Counted from the stretch's first letter, positions 23,558-35,829 are shown. The stretch: 64,000 nucleotides of DNA from Cryptomeria japonica (GCF_030272615.1 NC_081406.1:473554900-473618899), one strand, 5' to 3'. Notes: a model not told the origin generated them from the letters alone. Program-made: numbers and translations.

Positions 23558-23575
23558 TGGCACCCACCATGGGGC
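23558..23575 (+). promoter_or_regulatory. Decayed tRNA-Lys primer-binding site
   Basis: It reads tggcacccaccatggggc. The two differences from the site at 16724-16741 are both G-to-A at CpG positions. Confidence 0.85.
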
Positions 23576-24425
23576 AGAAGATTACTTTTTCGGCCTCAAA
23601 ATCATTTTTTTTTATCCTGCAGGTTCCGTCCGTACAATCTCTATGAAATATCGTACAAGTGGTATTACTACATCATACGACATTTTATCGAAGCCTTTTA
23701 TTTGTCGTACAAATCAGAAAATGGTGCCATACGACATTCTGTTCTGATTATCTGATTTTATCTTCTGTCGTCCTATGCTTAGTTCTAACTCGTACGATAA
23801 AAGTCTTTTGTCATTTCACTCTATGATAATTATCGTCCGATGCTATATTCTGTTGGGTTAAAACAAGTTTCACTTTTTTAGGTTTTTTGTCAAATTTTGA
23901 TTACGCTGACGCTAACCTTGAATCGTCTTCTGTCTACCTGATATTTTCACAGCTTAACCAGTTTCTTGCAGGACGCTTGTCAAAGAGTTTATCAATCAAA
24001 CATATGCCTATCAAAGAATGAAAACAACATGACTACTGATACATTGTTTTTGCAGGTTGCCTAAAGAGAATCAACTAAATATCGTGTATTCTTTAAATTC
24101 ATTTTTTTTAGGTACCTAAATTGCTATCTGGTTAAAGAACAAATCTGTATTTCGTGTTTTTAGAAAATTTTGAGAGGTAGAAGAGTATGCTCTTGTCTTT
24201 TTCTACACAATCAGAAATCCAGACCCTTGAGGCTTTTTCTTTGTTTGATATTTGTACATCTTTAGCAGGCCTGCCCTCCCGAGGAGCTTAAAAACTCTTA
24301 AAGTCATTACGGCCGGTGTGAGGGGAACAACCTAAGTTGGAACAGCTAAACGCCAAGTACTCCAACCCACTATAAAATAAATGTGATTTGATGAAAATCA
24401 AGTCAACGCCAATGCTCGGGAATAA
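23576..24425 (+). other. Second copy of the Tat leader, truncated
   Basis: It is collinear with 16742-17590, including the (decayed) TCGTACGA words and the cctgccctcccgaggagc block near 24270. Similarity ends near 24425, just before a (TG)n array. No gag or pol follows. Confidence 0.85.
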
Positions 24426-24440
24426 TGGGTACATACACAT

Positions 24441-24442
<2 letters not shown>

Positions 24443-24534
<92 letters not shown>
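24443..24534 (+). repeat. (GT)46 microsatellite
   Basis: A perfect 92-bp GT array sits at the point where the leader homology stops. His/Cys/Val-repeat frames across it are artefacts. Confidence 0.97.
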
Positions 24535-24537
<3 letters not shown>

Positions 24538-26153
24538 CACATACATATTGATCTAAATTATAATTGGTACAAACAATAATCCTATTGTATTTGTGAATAA
24601 CTTGTTATTTGAATTGAACCTCATTTTATATGCTAGAGAGGCCAAATTGGTTTAATTCAAGTTTCACATATTACAAGCTATCCTTTACCACTAATTTAAT
24701 GATATGGTTTCAAACCACATTACATTCACTATGCATATTATTTACATCAAAAATTTGAGTTGGGTTGTCAAGTGAAGCTGCAACATTATAACTCCTAAAG
24801 TAGTTGATTATGGTGTCCTTAACAACAAGCTATATAAGCTCAATATGCAACCCAATTTCAAATTAAACCAAATGTCATTATAGATGATGAGTTGAGAGAA
24901 TTTAACATTATTAAAAAAAAAATTAAGCATGAGAACATAATGCCTCACTTAAGTCATTTCCTTTATTTTTTTATGTAACTTTTAATCTTCCAACATAACC
25001 AATTATTTCCATTGGAAAGCCAACATGATAGATAGCCAATTGACAATATCAACCTCTGTAAACATTGAACTTTTAATAGATGGAGTAATGATGACTTAAT
25101 GATTTACCTATGAATTTGGATATATGATGATGATCTTGAATATTATTTTTATTGTCATGTGCTAGCCTATGTTTCAGGTGATACTATAGGATATGGTATA
25201 TTGTTATTGTTCTTATTTAATATTATGGATTTGATGAGAATAATAGATCTTTATTGCATTGTTGTTTGGTGAGTAGGGTGAAAGGAATGATTTTGTATTA
25301 CTCATTTGTGAGCTCAATACGATGTCATAACTTCCTCACTAGACGGGATTAGATATATATATATATATGTATGTTTGTACACAACACATTTTGTGTTATG
25401 CAGGATGCTGGTACCAAACATCGACTCCACCCAGTATCATAGGTCTGAGTGTGTCTTTATTCCCAATGGTGGTTGTGGAGATAGCATTAAGGCCCAAAAT
25501 TATGCCTATCACTAGCCATTATCTTAATTTAGGTACAATTACCCTAGTTTTTTATTTACCCAATCGGGTTTGTCATGGAGATGATATCCGTTTATTCTAT
25601 CATTAATGGGTCAGTTATGAGTCTTGGTTTTAATACCTTCAGTATTATTTTGATGGTGTTGTAAATTTATTATGTCTTAGTGTTATTTGATGTATTTAAA
25701 ATATTGATATTAATTATAGTCTAAGTGTTATAAATTATATTACTAATTATTTATTGTTTTATTGTGTTAATATTTTAGTAATAAATATATTATTATTATT
25801 GAATATTATTTATTTGATAATTTATTTTTGTGAAAATTCAATTAATTATTCTATTTTAATTTAATTTATTGCTAAATAAATATTTATGGGTTGGAAATTA
25901 TTATTTAATCCGTATATTTTTTATGAGAAGAAAGTAATTATTCTTTTGAAGATATTAGTTGAGGATATTAATTTAATATTCCTATTTTATTGATTTATTT
26001 GAGTGTGAGATTTTGCGTTATTAGTACTTGCCATAGACAATACTATTGCATTCAATTAAGCCAGATTAATCAATGTGTTGCTCCAATCAAAGGTGATTGT
26101 TATTTTTGTTTTCAAAATAAGCTTGATTTTTATAAAGTTGAGATTTATATTTT
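24535..26153 (+). other. AT-rich LTR-like remnant, no gene
   Basis: No coding region is recognised. Around 25399-25500 a block (atcgactccaccc, aggtctgagtgtg) resembles 18290-18380 in the solo LTR in the same orientation, and 25690-25790 resembles 45950-46060 (tgttataaatta, aataaatatatt). This suggests fragments of one LTR family hosting the later LINE insertions. Confidence 0.45.
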
Positions 26154-26396
26154 TAAATTATAATTTTTTTTTTATCAAAAATATTATTTTTTATTATTAA
26201 GAAGTAAACTGTAGTACATACTAAGCCATCATACATCCACACCACCATCTGAAAACTAAACCACCCTACCAAAACCATATTGTTCATCTAATAGAAACAT
26301 AAAAAAAACCTTCCCCCAAGCCCACTGGAGAAAAAAGTTCCATTACAACATGTCATAATGACATAAATTGTTTAACAGAGAAAAACATGAAATAGT

Positions 26397-28688
26397 TGTT
26401 GGACACAAGATGCCACTGAGAGGGGGAGGTGAATCAGTGGTTTCAAAAACTCTTAACCATTTAGTCCTAAGAGTGAGTACCGGTTAGCAATGCAAACACT
26501 AAGTAAACCTACTGGTGAGATAAAGGAAGATATCACAATGCAACCACACAAAGACACATCACATAACACCGGTGTACGAGGAAAACCCAAGATGGAAAAA
26601 ATCTTGGTGAGAAGTGTTGCTAGAGTCTACTGCACCAATCCAACCTCACAATAAAAACAATGGTTACAACATTTAGGACACCAACCCAAGGAGCACCACC
26701 CCTACTGATTTAGGGCACCAACCCCTGCACCGAGCTCCAACTCAGTGAATACAATGCATGATATCAATTCAATACATTAGTTATAATCTGGTTACAAATG
26801 AATTTTGTAACCTCACAGATATGTCTCTTCACCGGTCCACCTCTACTCTACTCTCTGTCGGTCTCTTCTCACCTTCTTTAACTCTTCATCTACTCTGCCT
26901 CTACCTTGTCTTATCTCTTCTCACTCTCTTCCTCTGCTCACCTCTTCTCATTGCAGCTCCCTTACCGGTTCAAACTTTACCAATTACACTACTTACTAGT
27001 CACACCCTACTCTGTCTCTGCCTACTGCTGCTACTTAAACCCCTGTCAAACTTTACTAGTTAAACCCCTATTAGACCCTCTTATCAGTTGCACCTCCAAA
27101 TGCTCAGTTGCTTCACTCTCACAGTTAGACCAACTCTTTGTTGGAACATTTTCCTTTCAACTAGCATCACACCATCTGGCAGAATCAATCCATTTTGTCT
27201 TTTGTCTGTATACTTATAGTCAAGCTTTCCCACCAAAACGCAACTTCAAACTTTTGGTGCGCTCGGATTTTTTCAACTGATCACAAGGAGTATCGGATCC
27301 AATAAGATCTTGTTCTGCACGTAGATCGACAACCTCCAAGCAATCAGACATCACCACCATATCTCTTTTCTTCCTTAGCACGTTTGCCATATTTAGCAAA
27401 CATGACCTCTTTGTCGGTCTGCACTTGTCAATCATAGTGAAGCGATCATGCAGTTAGCTTCACCTACCCTGATCAACACTTAGACATACTACATCAATCA
27501 TGATGCCAACAAATCATATCTTTTTCCTCTAATCAGTCTCAAGACGCAAACCTTCTGCCATCAACCCTTGATTTATGAGGTCTACATTTAATGTCGATCG
27601 ACTTTTTAACTACCTCATTGGTGCACACTCCATCTACTACTTCATGCATGTTTGTTGCCTCAACTCCATGTGGCATCTTTGTTGGTATCCACCTCAACTA
27701 AGTCTTCTATGTTGGTTCAGACAAGATCACCGACCATCATGCACTATTGGTGTTCACTTGTCGGTTCACTAAACTTTCCAGTATGTCATACTTTATCGGC
27801 TGACCTTCAAGCCACCCCCTTCTTGCTCTATCAATAGATCATATTAACCCGATCATCAACCTTATCAATCTGCAACACATATCATGATCTTCATCACCTA
27901 ATTGGGGGCACTTTACTTTACCTCTTGGCCCTCTTACCGGTTGACAATACATTTGTTTGCATACCGTTTGTATCCTTGATGGCACCAATCCATCAATATT
28001 CCACTATCCTACACTAATCTACATCTGCATTCTGGTTGACTTTAACATCCCAAAGTAGATCCATGTTTGCATATGTTACCACATACCTTCTCCTTCATCT
28101 GTCAAGTTCTCCTTTTAGCCGGTTTGTTAAAGTGACAAACTCATGACTCCTTGTTTGTTCTGGTAGCTCATCAGCTTACTCTTGTTGATCTGGTGCACAT
28201 CTCTGATCTCACATGTTGGAGGCTCACACTTATCATCCAGTCGGTGGAGGTAGATACATAGTGGCTCACAATCTACCAATCACCGGTGGGAGAGGATCTA
28301 TGTCACCTGATGGCCAATGGTGTGACTTCCCTGTTATTGGGCAGATTCAACTTCCTTACACTCCTTAGGCAACAATATTTCTATAGTCTTCTCTTTATCC
28401 AGGGATAACATCATTTACTGGTGGGAGTCCTGCTAGATGACATCACACTACCATATTAGTGGCATGTTCACTCTGAAGTCTTACCGATCATCATCTTACC
28501 AGTTAGTACTAACATGTATACTAACTAGTTCATCCACTTGTTCACCAGGTAAGGTTTCTTCACTCCCAATATCAACTTGTATATCGGTGACTCTAGCTTG
28601 AATACCAGTTGACCTCAACTGCACACACTGTTGGTTGATATCCATGACCACAATGTCAATTGACATCAATGACAACACACTACCAACA
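26397..28688 (-). repeat. 3' LTR of the Gag-only copia element
   Basis: On the minus strand it starts TGTTGGTAGTGTG at 28688 and ends ...ca at 26397. It is collinear with 32543-34940. Leu/Ser-rich frames inside it (for example 26758-27280) are composition artefacts. Confidence 0.9.
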
Positions 28689-28705
28689 ATCTTCCCCTTT
28701 GGCAT
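28689..28705 (-). promoter_or_regulatory. Polypurine tract of the Gag-only copia element
   Basis: On the minus strand ccaaaggggaagat directly precedes the 3' LTR start TGTTGG. Confidence 0.8.
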
Positions 28706-28756
28706 TGATGTCAACACATGTAGTATTCGGTATACTATAGGCATTCTCTCTCCCCC

Positions 28757-29036
28757 TTTTTTTTTGTATTAAGTATCATAGAATCACAAAGCTCATTTTT
28801 TGCTCATTCAAGCATCCACATTACAAACTTATTACAAATACTAGCTCCTTTCGAGCACCAAACTAGAAACAACAATTGGAAGACCAAGGGTCACAACTTA
28901 GAAATCTACTTTTAAACAACAATGGAAGACCAAGAGTCACAACTTAGAATTCCACACAAAGGTGTCCCTCATGGGAGTTGAACATGGGTCTCCATATTGA
29001 GAACTCAATGCTTTAACCAACTAAGCTCAACCCCTT
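28757..29036 (-). mobile_element. tRNA-derived SINE
   Basis: Read on the minus strand from about 29036, the head is tRNA-like: an A-box-like tgagcttagttgg (29017-29029) and a B-box-like tgttcaactcc (28974-28984), about 30 nt apart, as in a type 1 tRNA promoter. The body contains a 36-bp unit (aagttgtgactcttggtctt) repeated at 28868-28903 and 28916-28950 in plus coordinates. The 3' end is a run of nine A (plus T run 28757-28765). It would be transcribed by RNA polymerase III and copied by a partner LINE. It is inserted in the copia internal region near the 3' LTR. Confidence 0.7.
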
Positions 29037-30500
29037 GGACCTATCTCCTCCTTTGACAACAATGACAAAGGGAATTGACATCTTGTGTACTTTAGGTATT
29101 ATCTCTCCCTCTTTCTACTAGTTGCTTCTCCATTTTTTTCCACTATGCTTTGCATCATCTCAATCAGTAGCACTTGAGATGGATGGTTTAGACACTAACT
29201 GACTCCAATCTTATATACCAATCTGATACCAATTGTAGAAGCACCCAATTATTGAAAGGTGTGTGAGTGAATACTACTAATTGACAGATCACCATCTGAT
29301 ACTAATTGTTGATGCAGGAACTGATACCAATTGGTTCTAATATGATACCAATGGTACATTCTTAATCTATGAGGGTTGCTCAGACACCAATTTGTTGATA
29401 GCAATCAGGTACCAATCTGATATATTCTCCCCCTATGCAGGTAACTCATTCTTTTTGCTCACAACCAGTTGAGTGAGCACTTTTCTCCTCTTTCACAGGT
29501 TGTTCTATCGATAAACCGGACCGCACTTCCTGTCACCCAGTGGCCCAATGATAGATGAGCACATCCTTTTCTTGTCCTATTATACTCTCGAGCAACCTGA
29601 TTTTGACTTTGATAGATAAACAAATTGAATAGGCACCTTCCCAAATTCACTAACATACCGGTATGGTCAGCCAATTGCCTAATCTGCCACTGTGTTTAGT
29701 ATATCTAATACCAATTAGAGGATATGGTTGTGATCTCCCCCTGAACCATAGATCTTAGGTCTTCTTATCCTGTCAAGTCCTAACCTGATGCTTCAATCTG
29801 CACCTTGTACTGGTAGAAATGAGCATCTTTGATCTACAGATGATCTACCACTTCCATGATGTCCATCACAGTCCTGTGACATCCTCTTTCATGACCATAA
29901 TTCCATCCTACATCAGCATCATGTCACATATCCAATCGGTTGACTCAATAAGATGTATGCACATGAGATCAATTACCAGTCCAACACATTGCTAGACAAT
30001 GCTTCTCTAATATTTCCTAAGGCAAAATTTCCTCTTTCCAAGCCACCAGAGTCACTGCAATGTTATCGGAATACATTTACTCACATATTTTGTAATACTG
30101 GTTACTATCCCTACTGATAGCATACTGCACATGCCAATCTACTATACTGGTCCAATATCTTTGTTGGTATACTTTGTCCATTGGCCCCTCTTCCTGTGTC
30201 ACATCCCACTGCTACCATTTTGCAATTTGAACCATCCACTTGACACTTGCAGTAGTGATCCATCTCACCTGTGTGAATGTGTAGCCAGAATAGTAATTGC
30301 ACACACTCTGTCATCTTAATTTCTCCCTCATACCAGTAGCTGCCAATCCTTACCTTTGTCCTTTTTAACATTGGGGGTGAATGATATGGTCAATGTGTAA
30401 CTCCTCTTGAGTCCTGCATCTCCTTTAAACTTTAGAAGATATCACGTGTGCATTGAATGCATAGTGTCAGTCCATGGTCATGTTTTCTTCCTCCTTCCTC
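29037..30500 (-). other. Non-coding internal part of the Gag-only copia element
   Basis: No protease, integrase or RT motif is readable on either strand. Between 29215 and 29420 the PBS-complement word tgataccaatt recurs four or five times. The segment from 29041 to 29110 resembles 28689-28756 (pyrimidine-rich atctcctcctttg... against atcttcccctttg...), so the polypurine-tract region seems duplicated around the SINE. Confidence 0.55.
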
Positions 30501-32497
30501 CATACCTGCTTGGTCTCCCTCTTCTCATTTGCAACCTTTGGAGTAGGTCATGTCTTCTTCTGTTGATTGATCTTTGCTTTACTAGATTCAGCAGTATGAT
30601 CAGAAGCATTTCTATAGAAACATATTGTGTTCATCCCAGCTGGATGATTGGAGGACCTTCTATTAAACCGGTTTGATCTACTTCTTCTGATCATGTTGTT
30701 GTAACTGGTTACCAATTTCAACTAACTTCTTGATCTTGTAGGAACACTTCTCCTTTGGTTTCATGCCGATCTTTTACTCTCATATTCTTTATAGCCACTT
30801 CCATATTGAGCATAGCTATTATACAGGTTACCATATGACTGAACTTCCTTCTTCCTGCATTCATGACTTCTATGGCCAAGTCCATTATAATAAAAACATA
30901 TAATATTTTCTTTTTTCGAAGTAGCAAATGGACTTTTGTTAGCATAACCAGGAGAGAGCATATGCAGGTTTCTACATTTTGATGTCTTATGCCCAAATGC
31001 ATTACATCTTTTACAAACTAAATTGTTATTCCTAAGAAAAATGCCTTTTCTATTCCTAGACATCATTTTCCATTCCTCTGCCCTATGGCCATATCCTTTA
31101 CAAGCAAAGCAGTAACCAGAGAGTGGAGGCTTATTACTTATAAATTTATTCTGCCAAACATGAGGTGATCTTACCGGTTTGGCTTCTCCACTTCTTATCT
31201 GGGGATTGTTCTTGGGAACTGCAACATCTCTTTGTCTTCTACCAGTAGGGGATCTTGTAGGCTGCCTTCTTGTATTCTTGTTTCCAGTAAACCTGTCTTC
31301 TCTCAGCTTTATTTTTCCTTTATGATCTGCATTATTTCTTCTTGTTGCACTCGTCATCATCTTTAGCCTTATGTCCTCACTGGTTGTAGTTAGTTCAACC
31401 TTCTTTCTTGGTGCACTTCGGATTGTGAAGGTCCGGCCCTTGTTATCTCCATTAGAGGAGATAAACTGAATGTCCTTATGGGAGACATTCTTGCTTGTGA
31501 AGCATTCATTGATAGTGTATCCTTCAGTATCCTTGGAGTGTTTTTGTTTACTCAACATTTTGTCCAAGGCCTCAGTGCTACCATCATACCAAATCCTTGC
31601 CTTGAGCTCATCTTGACACTTCTCAAGGTCTTTCCTGATGTTCTCCATTTCACCTTTTAGGTCCTGACATTCTTTGTCCTTTATCTCCACTTCTAGTTGC
31701 ATCTCCTCACATCTTCTCTCCTTGGCATCCAAGACTGATTTCAAATCATCAGCCATTCCTTTGGCCTCTTCAAGTTGAGTTGTTGACACACTAATATTCT
31801 TGTTTGATTTCTCAAGACATATTCTCAACTGACTACATTCATCATGAACTATTTTTTAATAGTTCTTAAATTTATTTCTAACATTTTGCAGCTCTTCTAG
31901 TGCACTTACTAGTTCACCTTCAAGGTCAACTTTGGCTTCATAGTCTTCTTCATCTTCTTCATCGTTGCCAAACACATCTTGTTAGTGGGATTTATCTGCA
32001 TTGTCACCTTCTCATGTTTTCTCCTCACTTTTTGTCTCTTGGGCCATGAAGAGATGGGTTTCTTCTTCATCATTACTGTAGCAATTGGTTGATCTATCTC
32101 CATCATTTGCACATATGTTTCTTTCATTGATCGTATTGCTTCCATAAACCGGTTCTGTAGTGCTATGTTTATTTCCATAAAGTTTCTTCAATCTGTCCCA
32201 TAGGCTTTTTGCCGATTTGCACCTGTCCACCTGTGAAGAAACATCATCCAAGAGCCCACAGAGTATAGCCTTCATTGCTTCATCATTACACCAGTATCTT
32301 CTTTCTACTTCTGAACCAGTGGGAGGACTGACATGACTAGGGAGACCATTTACAACTGACATCCAGACATCATACCCTAATGAGGATAGGTATACTTCCA
32401 TTCTGCAACACAAAATGGAATAGTTAGACACATTAAACACCGAAGTAGAGATTGACTCAACATAAACCATTATGTCCTTATACCAGAATCTACCCAA
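30500..32497 (-). pseudogene. gag: gag of the Gag-only copia element, coiled-coil and zinc knuckles
   Basis: From 32497 leftward: a copia Gag/UBN2-type N-terminal part (RMEVYLSSLGYDVWMSVVNG, SAKSLWDRLKKLYGNK), an acidic linker with a frame change near 32000, then a 355-codon frame (31828-30761) opening with a long heptad-rich coiled coil (RICLEKSNKNISV...LEKCQDEL), a basic region and three CCHC-type knuckles. The middle one, CKRCNAFGHKTSKC, is intact. The first (CFACKGYGHRAEEW) has lost its last Cys, and the third (CFYYNGLGHRSHEC) its second. A fourth knuckle-like remnant (CFYRNASDHT) follows near 30610. Gag would bind element RNA and form particles. About 660 codons is long for copia Gag. 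Frameshifts and stops indicate decay. Confidence 0.8.
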
Positions 32498-32528
32498 GAT
32501 GGAGAAAGCTTATCAGCCAGGAACGTAG

Positions 32529-32540
32529 GCTCTGATACCA
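32529..32540 (-). promoter_or_regulatory. Primer-binding site for initiator tRNA-Met
   Basis: On the minus strand tggtatcagagc lies 2 nt after the 5' LTR end. It is a perfect 12-base match to the common plant copia primer site. Confidence 0.92.
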
Positions 32541-32542
32541 AT

Positions 32543-34940
32543 TGCTGGACACAAGATGCCACTAAGAGGCAGGGGGGTGAATCAGTGGTTTCCAAAACTC
32601 TTAACCATTTAGTCCTAAGAGTGAGTATTGGTTAGCAATGCAAACACTAAGTAAACCTACCAGTGAGACAAAGGAAGATATCACAATGCAACCACATAAA
32701 GACACATCATATAACACCAGTGTACGAGGAAAACCCAAGATGGGAAAAACCTCGGTGAGAAATGTTGTTGGAGTCTACTGCTCCAATCTAGCCTTACAAT
32801 AAAAAAAATGGTTACAACATTTAGGGCACCACCCCTACTGATTTAGGGCACCAACCCCTATTGATTGAGGGCACCAACCCAAGGAGCACTAACCCCTGCA
32901 CTGAGCTCCAACTCAGTGAATACAATGAATGATATCAATTCAATACATCAATTATAATATGGTTATGAATGAATTCTATAACCTCACAAATATGTCTCTT
33001 CAGTGGTCCACCTCTACTCTACTCTCTATCGGTTCTCTTCTCATCTTCCTCTACTCTGCCTCTACCTCTGCCTTGTCTGCTCTCGTCTCACTCTCTTCCT
33101 CTACTCACCTCTACTCATTGTAGCTCCCTTACCGGTTCAGACTTTACTGGTTACACTACTTACTGGTCACACCCTACTCTGTCTATGTCTATTGTTGTTG
33201 CTTTCCTATCGGTTCACTTGATTGATGCACTCTTGCAGCTTAGCAGTATCTCAGACCTTACCGATTAAACCTTTGTTAGAACCTCTTACCAGTATCTTAG
33301 ACCTTACTAGTTAAACCTCTGTTAGACCCTCTTACCAGTTGCACCTCCAAATGCTTTGTTGCTTCACTCTCATAGTTAAATCAACTCTTTGTTAGCATTT
33401 TTTCCTTTCAATTGGCATCACACCATTTGGCAACATGAATCCATCTGGTCTTCTGTCTACATACTTATAGTCAAGCTTTCCCGCCAAAATGCAACTTCAA
33501 AATTTTGGCGTGCTCGGGTTTCTTCCACTGATCACGAGGAGTATCAAATCCAATCAGATCTCGTTCTACACGTAGATCAATAACCTACAAGCAATCAGAC
33601 ATCACCACCATATCTCTTTTCCTCCTTAGCATATTTGCCATATTTAGCAAACACGTCCTCTTTATCGGTCTGCACTTGTTAATCACAGTGAAGCGATCAC
33701 ATAGTTAGCTTCACATGCCCCAATCAACACTTAGACATACTGCATCGATCATGATTCCAACAAATCAGATCTTTGTCCTTTGATCAGTCTTGAGCCGCAA
33801 ACCTTTTGCCATCAACCCTTGATTTACGAGGTCTGCATTTAATGTTGATCAACTCTGTAACTACCTCATTGGTGCACACTCCATCTACCACTTCACGCGT
33901 GTTTGCCACCTTGACTCCACGTGGCATCTTTGTCAGTATCCACCTTAGCTAAGCCTTTTGTGTCGGTTCAAACAAGATGATCGACCATCATGCACTACCA
34001 GTGTTCACCTATCAGTTCACTAAACTTGTCTGTATGTTATACTTTACCGGTCGACCTTTAAGCCATCCCCTTCTTGCTCTTTTGGTAGATCATATTAACC
34101 CAGTCATCAACCTTATCAATCTACAACACATATCATGCTCATCATCACCTGATTGGGAGCACTTTACTTTGCCTCTTGGCCCTCTTACCAGTTGATAATA
34201 CATCTATCTGCATACCTGTTGTATCCTTGATGACACCAATCCATCAATATTCCATTGTCCTGCACCGATCTACATTTACATTTCGGTTGACATCAACATC
34301 CTAGAGTAGATCCATGTTTGTAAATGTTACCACATACCTTCTCCTTCATCTGACAGGTTCTCCTCTTAGTCAGTTTGTCAAAGTAACAAACTCATCACTC
34401 CTTGTTTGTTCTGGTAGCTCATTAGCTTACTCTTGTTGATCCAATGCACATCTCTGATCTCACATGTTGGAGGCTCACCCTTATCATCCGGTCGGTGGAG
34501 GTAGATACACAGTGGCTCACAATCTGCCAATTATAGGTAGGAGAGGATCTATGTCACCTGTTGGCCAATGGTGTGACTACCCTGTTATTGGGCAAATGCA
34601 ACTTCCTTACACTCCTTAGGTAGCATTCTTTCTTCAGTCTTCTCTTCATCCAGGGACAACATCATTTACTAGTGGGATTCCTGCTAGATGACATCACACT
34701 AGCATACCCATGACCTGTTCACTCTACAGTCTTACCGATCATCATCTTACCGGTTAGTACCAACATGTATACTCACTGGTTCATCCACATGTTCACTAGG
34801 TACCGGTTTCTTCACTCCCAACATCAACTTGTATACCTGTGACTCTAGCTTGCATACCGGTTGACCTCAATTGCACACACTATCGGTTGACATCCATGAC
34901 CACAATACTAGTTGACATCAATGACAACACAATGCCAACA
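32543..34940 (-). repeat. 5' LTR of the Gag-only copia element
   Basis: On the minus strand it begins TGTTGGCATTGTG at 34940 and ends at 32543 next to the primer site. It is the partner of 26397-28688. Confidence 0.9.
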
Positions 34941-35124
34941 ATAGCTACTAAGTCAAAAAAATTATGTACCAAGGGGTACCATTGACCATCCAAGTTCTTC
35001 AACCATCTACAACATTGTGTGAGCTCGAAGCATCTGTCGACCCAAAAGAGCCACCAACTACACCGCCCTGCTCGATTTGTCTTGCCAACTTTGTAGAGAG
35101 TCGTCTGGTGATTGACCTTCTTCT

Positions 35125-35829
35125 TCATGCCTCATCCACCAACCTAGCCTCCTCGCCCACCTGCCTAATTATTTCTTTGAGCTCCATTATCTGAACATAT
35201 ACCACCAAGCCCTACCATCCTCTCCTAGCATCATCTTTGAATCGAGCTTTGACCTCCTCATGGCGTTGTAGAAATGAAATTCAGGAGTGTCTAGCCCGAA
35301 ACTCAGCATTGTTCTCTGGAATACCTTCGGATAGGTTAAATCCCCAACCCAGAATGACCCACTCTAACAAAGACTCCAAGTTTAGTAGGTAAGCATGCAG
35401 AAAATCATCCTCATCACTGTCCCAACCTCCTTGCACGCATACCCCAAGTCTAGTCCCCAAGCCATGATTGGAGAATAAATATCAGGTCTTGACCGATATC
35501 TATGGTCGATTACTGCCACCTCCTCACCTAAAACCAACTAAAGCACTTTCAAGAATAGAGGGTCTTTAGCCAAAAACATATTCTCGAGCTTCTTCACCAG
35601 GATGTGACCCCAGAAAGCCAACATAAACTTACAAGATTTCAGGGTAAAATTTGCTTCCATTCTGGAGGTCCTCAGAAAATGTCAAACTCTGCAAAAAACC
35701 TTCAAGCTCTGCAAAGAACTTGTAGCCTTCTCCACCAAACTCACATAAAAGCCGCATCGAATATGTGAAAATACCAATATTAGAAATTAAGGAGGCACGC
35801 TCCATAACCATCGCCATTTCAAAAAGCAT
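35125..35829 (-). pseudogene. ORF3 module of LINE-derived element A (unknown function)
   Basis: Downstream of the RNase H domain, with at least two frame changes and several stops, the minus strand reads a protein-like sequence starting MLFEMAMVMERASLISNIGI. The best conserved part is DIYSPIMAWGLDLGYACKEV (about 35430-35490), then LESLLEW and WGFNLSEGIPENN, then RHEEVKARFKDDARRGW (about 35200-35270). The same series occurs in element B and in LINE C ORF3. I do not recognise the family. It looks alpha-helical and acidic/basic mixed, with no signal peptide or membrane segment. The conservation across three insertions argues that it was translated. Confidence 0.6.

Larger units (their letters stand above)
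26397..34940 (-). mobile_element. Gag-only (TR-GAG-type) Ty1/copia element
   Basis: Two direct LTRs (26397-28688 and 32543-34940; about 90% identical by eye in the first 160 bp) flank a 3.85-kb internal region. On the minus strand the order is 5' LTR, tRNA-Met primer site (32529-32540), gag (to about 30500), non-coding DNA, polypurine tract (28689-28705) and 3' LTR. I see no protease, integrase or RT, so it is non-autonomous. Flanks are atagt (26392-26396) and atagc (34941-34945), a 4 of 5 target duplication. It is inserted in LINE-derived element A. Confidence 0.85.

Noticed and set aside
24288-24579. His/Thr and Cys/Val repeat frames
   Set aside because: Artefacts of the (GT)46 array.
26758-27280. 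Leu/Ser-rich frames in the copia LTR, with counterparts at 32929-33268
   Set aside because: They lie in both LTRs, are pyrimidine-rich sequence, and show frame damage in one copy; LTRs do not normally code.
28960-29036. Functional tRNA gene on the minus strand
   Set aside because: A- and B-box-like words exist, but the acceptor stem does not pair and a SINE body with a poly-A tail follows.
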